Shown here in pieces: positions 61,354 to 64,000 of a stretch of 64,000 bases of DNA. Where the stretch lies: assembly GCA_017383485.1 (NCBI GenBank), contig JAFNXM010000035.1, positions 1 to 64,000 of the forward strand, written 5' to 3'. Numbering within the stretch: the first letter of the stretch is position 1; each line of letters opens with the position of its first letter. The notes below the pieces were generated by a model. It did not search any database, had not been told where the DNA came from, and saw only the letters and a program-made list of their open reading frames with translations. Position numbers and translations under genes: made by a program. Origin of the DNA: Bacteroidaceae bacterium. Lineage in GTDB: Bacteria; Bacteroidota; Bacteroidia; Bacteroidales; Bacteroidaceae.

Positions 61354-63099
61354 TTACTTTCTCCAAATTCTGAGCAAGAGTATTTCTGCCTTGTTCTTTT
61401 TAACACCACGCAACAGGTATGCCCCTGCGGAAACGTTGGAGATATCAATGTCCTTGCCAGGTGTCATTTGCTTCACCTTGCGCCCTGTGATATCATACAA
61501 CGCTAAATTGGCAATTCCCTCTATATGCGGAACTGCCACCTGGCCATCTGTATAGTAGTAATTACCCCCATAGTCAGAGGTCTGTTGCAGAAATGGCGCA
61601 GGAGTACTTTCATTGCCAAAAGCATCAATTGCTGTGACGTAGAATGACTGATTCAACGCACTGGGCAAGGTGGGTTGGTAGGAGAATTTGGTCTGCGTCA
61701 ACTTTGTCGCAATACGTTTGGCGCTGGATGCCGAAAAAGTATCAGTGGGACAAGCATAGATATTGTAGGTCGTAGGGCGATCGGCATAGGGTGAACGGAC
61801 CTGTTCCCAAGACATATCAATGGTGCAACCCTGCCTTATTATCTGCATACCCTGTGGAGTACTGGGCATAACTTCAGCACCATCAATAGCGGGGGGCAAG
61901 ACTTCGTCGCGCCAAAAGTCTTCCTTGGTAAAATCATACAACCCCTTTTCATTATCCGTAAAAAACTTTGAACGAAAATAGGCCTGGCCTCCATTGCCAA
62001 CCAGGCGAGTATAATACATCTGGCGACGTATCACATCCAATGACCAACCACGCTCACGGTCGTTCAGAAAGTAGATGCCCAAACCAGGTACGACGGGTTT
62101 GCCACCAGCACGTTCCTGCCAATCCGCAGCAAAGGGATAAAAGTGCTGACCATCAAAGTACATCATAGGAAAAAGCATATCCATCAATCCCTCGTTGAGC
62201 CAAAGTATGGCATCCTGAGACACTGCGTCACGAGCGTTCCACCCCTTGCTACTTTGACGAGGCAAATCGGCATATTTCCCTACAGGCGAGCAACTCATCT
62301 TTACCCAGGGTTTGCTGGATTTCACAGCATTGCTGATTTCGCGTACACATCGTGTGACATTATCTCGACGCCATGTCGATTTGCTTTGACCCGCACCATA
62401 TTTCGCATAGGTCCTTTTGTCAGAAAACGAAATGGCTGATTCAGGATAACGGATGTAGTCCAAATGAATGCCATCCACGTCATATTTGTCTACGATTTCA
62501 CGACAAATCTTTGCCAGATATTTGTCCGTTCCTGGCACACCTGGGTCCATCATCCATACATCGCCACACTTTTGGCACAATTCGGGATGAATGGCTGGCA
62601 ATGCACGTCCTGCTAAACGCTTTGCCGTAGGTACGTGACAAATGGGAAAGGACACTACCCAAGCATGAATTTCCATACCACGACGATGACATTCCTGAAC
62701 AGCAAATGCCATGGGGTCGTATCCAGGATATTCGCCTGCTCGTCCTGTAAAGATTTCGTCCCAGGGTTCGTATGCCGATGCATAGGTAGTAGCAGAACGT
62801 GTACGTGCCTGAAATAGCACTATATTAGTACCTGCTGCCTTGAGTTCATCCAGTATCTTGCACAAATCCTCCTTTTGACGCTTCACACCCGCTGCATCCT
62901 TGGCACGAGTACGTGGCCAGTCCAACCCCAAATACGTCGTCAACCACACAGCACGAACTTCGCGGTCGGTCGCTTTGAGTGGTTCGGATTGTATCAAGGG
63001 GGACATCTGCATCACATCACCTTGCCCCATCGAAGGCAAAGCAATAAGAGACGCTATTATCAGGAGTAATATATGCTGAAAGTGTTTCATGTTCATCAT
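61354..63099 (-). CDS. Secreted GHL10-type (DUF187) family 10-like glycoside hydrolase with sorting tail
   Basis: 581 residues. Signal peptide about 4-27 (LPSMGQ-GD). The TIM barrel starts REVRAVWLTTYLGLDWPRTR and goes on with LFQARTRSATTYAS, PGYDPMAFAVQECHRRGMEIHAW and YDVDGIHLDYIRYPE, the latter with the acid pair typical of GHL10/YngK proteins. A fibronectin III-like domain lies at about 405-495 and a T9SS type A sorting domain at the end (LALYDITGRKVKQM...GAYLLRGVKK). Related enzymes are thought to act on peptidoglycan or polysaccharides; the substrate is unproven. It follows the TPR gene by 11 bases, so the two are likely co-transcribed. Confidence 0.8.
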   Translation of the reverse strand: MMNMKHFQHILLLIIASLIALPSMGQGDVMQMSPLIQSEPLKATDREVRAVWLTTYLGLDWPRTRAKDAAGVKRQKEDLCKILDELKAAGTNIVLFQARTRSATTYASAYEPWDEIFTGRAGEYPGYDPMAFAVQECHRRGMEIHAWVVSFPICHVPTAKRLAGRALPAIHPELCQKCGDVWMMDPGVPGTDKYLAKICREIVDKYDVDGIHLDYIRYPESAISFSDKRTYAKYGAGQSKSTWRRDNVTRCVREISNAVKSSKPWVKMSCSPVGKYADLPRQSSKGWNARDAVSQDAILWLNEGLMDMLFPMMYFDGQHFYPFAADWQERAGGKPVVPGLGIYFLNDRERGWSLDVIRRQMYYTRLVGNGGQAYFRSKFFTDNEKGLYDFTKEDFWRDEVLPPAIDGAEVMPSTPQGMQIIRQGCTIDMSWEQVRSPYADRPTTYNIYACPTDTFSASSAKRIATKLTQTKFSYQPTLPSALNQSFYVTAIDAFGNESTPAPFLQQTSDYGGNYYYTDGQVAVPHIEGIANLALYDITGRKVKQMTPGKDIDISNVSAGAYLLRGVKKNKAEILLLRIWRK

Positions 63100-63110
63100 T
63101 AGTCTATGGT

Positions 63111-64000
63111 TTATTTTTTCATCTTCTCATTTGCCACCTCTCTGTCTCGACGAGCAGCTGAGGCAAGTTTCATTTTATCCAAAACTTTGGCACGCGCTAT
63201 ATAATAGGTAGGTTCTTCGGGGTTTAATTCTACGGCTTTGTCATAGTCTGCTCTTGCCAATTGCCATTGTTCCTGCTTTGCCTCCATCTCGGCACGAGCA
63301 GCGTAGCCCTCAGCACTTTGTGGGAATTTCACAATGTACTCGTTCACCTTTTGCAGAGCAACAGCATTTTGTCCAGATTTGGCATAATTCATCGCAAGGA
63401 GTAGTGACGCACTTTGATTCATTGGGTCCATACGCAATATTTCAGTCAAGTCCTCTCGTTCTTGCTGATATAGTCGCAACGCATCATATACCGCCACACG
63501 CAGAAAAAGCGCACGAACTTTTTCCTCTTGGCCAAACGATTTGTCGACCAATGTTTGACAATCTTCCAATGCCATTCGTGCATTACCAGCTTCGAGATAA
63601 CACACCGCACGTTCATGGCGCACTTCTTTGTCTTCGGGATTTTGCTTCAGCAGTTCACTCAATATTTCGGCAGCATGTCTGAAATCTCCTGTTGCCATAT
63701 CAATTCGCGCCAAATAGTGACGTACGATATAGTTTGAGGGTGCTTCTGGGCGCAACCTTAGGGCATCATGCAACATTGTCTTTGCTTCTGCCAACGAATC
63801 TCTGTACATCGCATTCAATGCTCGATTCAGGCAATCGTTGTAGGCGATGGAATCCTCACGCTGTTTCTTGACCAAATAGGGGTCCTGCTTGCGATAATCC
63901 TCCACATTCTTCGAACGCACCAATCCCCCCCGCTCCAAATCTATAATCGTTTGTGCAAACGACGATATCATAGGAGCGATGAACAATACTATTATATATA
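63111..64000 (-). CDS. Exported tetratricopeptide repeat protein, 5' end cut by the window
   Basis: The frame stays open to the right edge: codons upstream of 63986 read YIIV before LFIAPMISSFAQ, which is the hydrophobic part of a signal peptide, so the true start lies beyond 64000. The visible 296 residues hold several TPR units: YIVRHYLARIDMATGDFRHA, VRHERAVCYLEAGNARMALE, SLLLAMNYAKSGQNAVALQK, GYAARAEMEAKQEQWQLARA and YYIARAKVLDKMKLASAARR. TPR proteins of this kind scaffold envelope complexes; no partner can be named. It precedes the GHL10-type gene by 11 bases. Confidence 0.8.
   Translation of the reverse strand, partial: YIIVLFIAPMISSFAQTIIDLERGGLVRSKNVEDYRKQDPYLVKKQREDSIAYNDCLNRALNAMYRDSLAEAKTMLHDALRLRPEAPSNYIVRHYLARIDMATGDFRHAAEILSELLKQNPEDKEVRHERAVCYLEAGNARMALEDCQTLVDKSFGQEEKVRALFLRVAVYDALRLYQQEREDLTEILRMDPMNQSASLLLAMNYAKSGQNAVALQKVNEYIVKFPQSAEGYAARAEMEAKQEQWQLARADYDKAVELNPEEPTYYIARAKVLDKMKLASAARRDREVANEKMKK

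Overview
The window is chromosomal DNA of a Bacteroidales bacterium, most likely close to Prevotella. The evidence is several secreted proteins ending in type IX secretion (T9SS)-type sorting domains, the lipoprotein TamL paired with TamB, an S46 dipeptidyl peptidase, the rsfS-ftsH-cdsA cluster, and promoters of the Bacteroidota type (TTTG, about 20 bases, then TAnnTTTG). The genus is an inference. I found no rRNA, tRNA, IS element, integrase or CRISPR array.

Layout. 1-745 is non-coding and holds a promoter that fires out of the left edge. 0.75-5.9 kb: a secreted Omp28/thioredoxin-fold protein, a secreted TIM-barrel hydrolase candidate and a secreted alpha/beta-hydrolase. 5.9-6.6 kb: a non-coding stretch with a 21-bp tandem array. 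6.6-9.3 kb (minus): an N-acetylhexosamine-kinase-like enzyme, a conserved unknown and pyrF. 9.6-14.4 kb (plus): an AraC-type regulator, an L-cysteine desulfidase family protein, a secreted subtilisin-like protease and a DUF456 membrane protein. 14.8-20.7 kb (minus): a compact housekeeping operon, tsaB - DUF4290 - murA - rimM - dxr - rseP. 20.8-28.3 kb: a helix-hairpin-helix protein, an unusual membrane protein joining a DUF4062/TIR-like domain to a PstS-like domain, and a Dna2-like nuclease-helicase coupled by an ATGA overlap to an MltF-type lytic transglycosylase. 28.4-29.6 kb: a Dabb protein and an AT-rich orphan. 30.3-34.3 kb (minus): etfB - etfA - acyl-CoA dehydrogenase. 34.6-44 kb (minus): tamB - tamL - S46 peptidase. 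44.7-51.6 kb (minus): a GH31 multidomain enzyme, a GEVED-like secreted protein and a 62-residue peptide gene. 52-55.5 kb (plus): rsfS - ftsH - cdsA. 56-64 kb: an outer-membrane beta-barrel protein, an AAA ATPase plus DUF4435 pair resembling PARIS defence, a GHL10-type glycoside hydrolase, and a TPR protein cut by the right edge.

How the genes fit together. Much of the window serves the cell envelope: MurA and Dxr (peptidoglycan and isoprenoid precursors), RseP and FtsH (membrane proteolysis), CdsA (phospholipids), TamL/TamB (outer-membrane assembly), MltF (wall turnover), and a set of exported hydrolases for glycans and peptides. EtfAB and the acyl-CoA dehydrogenase form one redox unit. Two loci look like conflict or sensing systems: 21.8-23.2 kb and 59.3-61.3 kb.

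The intergenic DNA is unusually rich in repeats. A six-copy element with the core AAATTTCGCGACGCCTCGT followed by a hairpin lies downstream of genes across the window. There are also a 21-bp phased tandem array, a nested array of about 109-bp period, a 23-nt dispersed repeat present in three identical copies, and simple repeats of the AACTCGTC/ACTAGTCTAC type at several gene junctions. All functional statements come from reading sequence motifs by eye; no database search was run.
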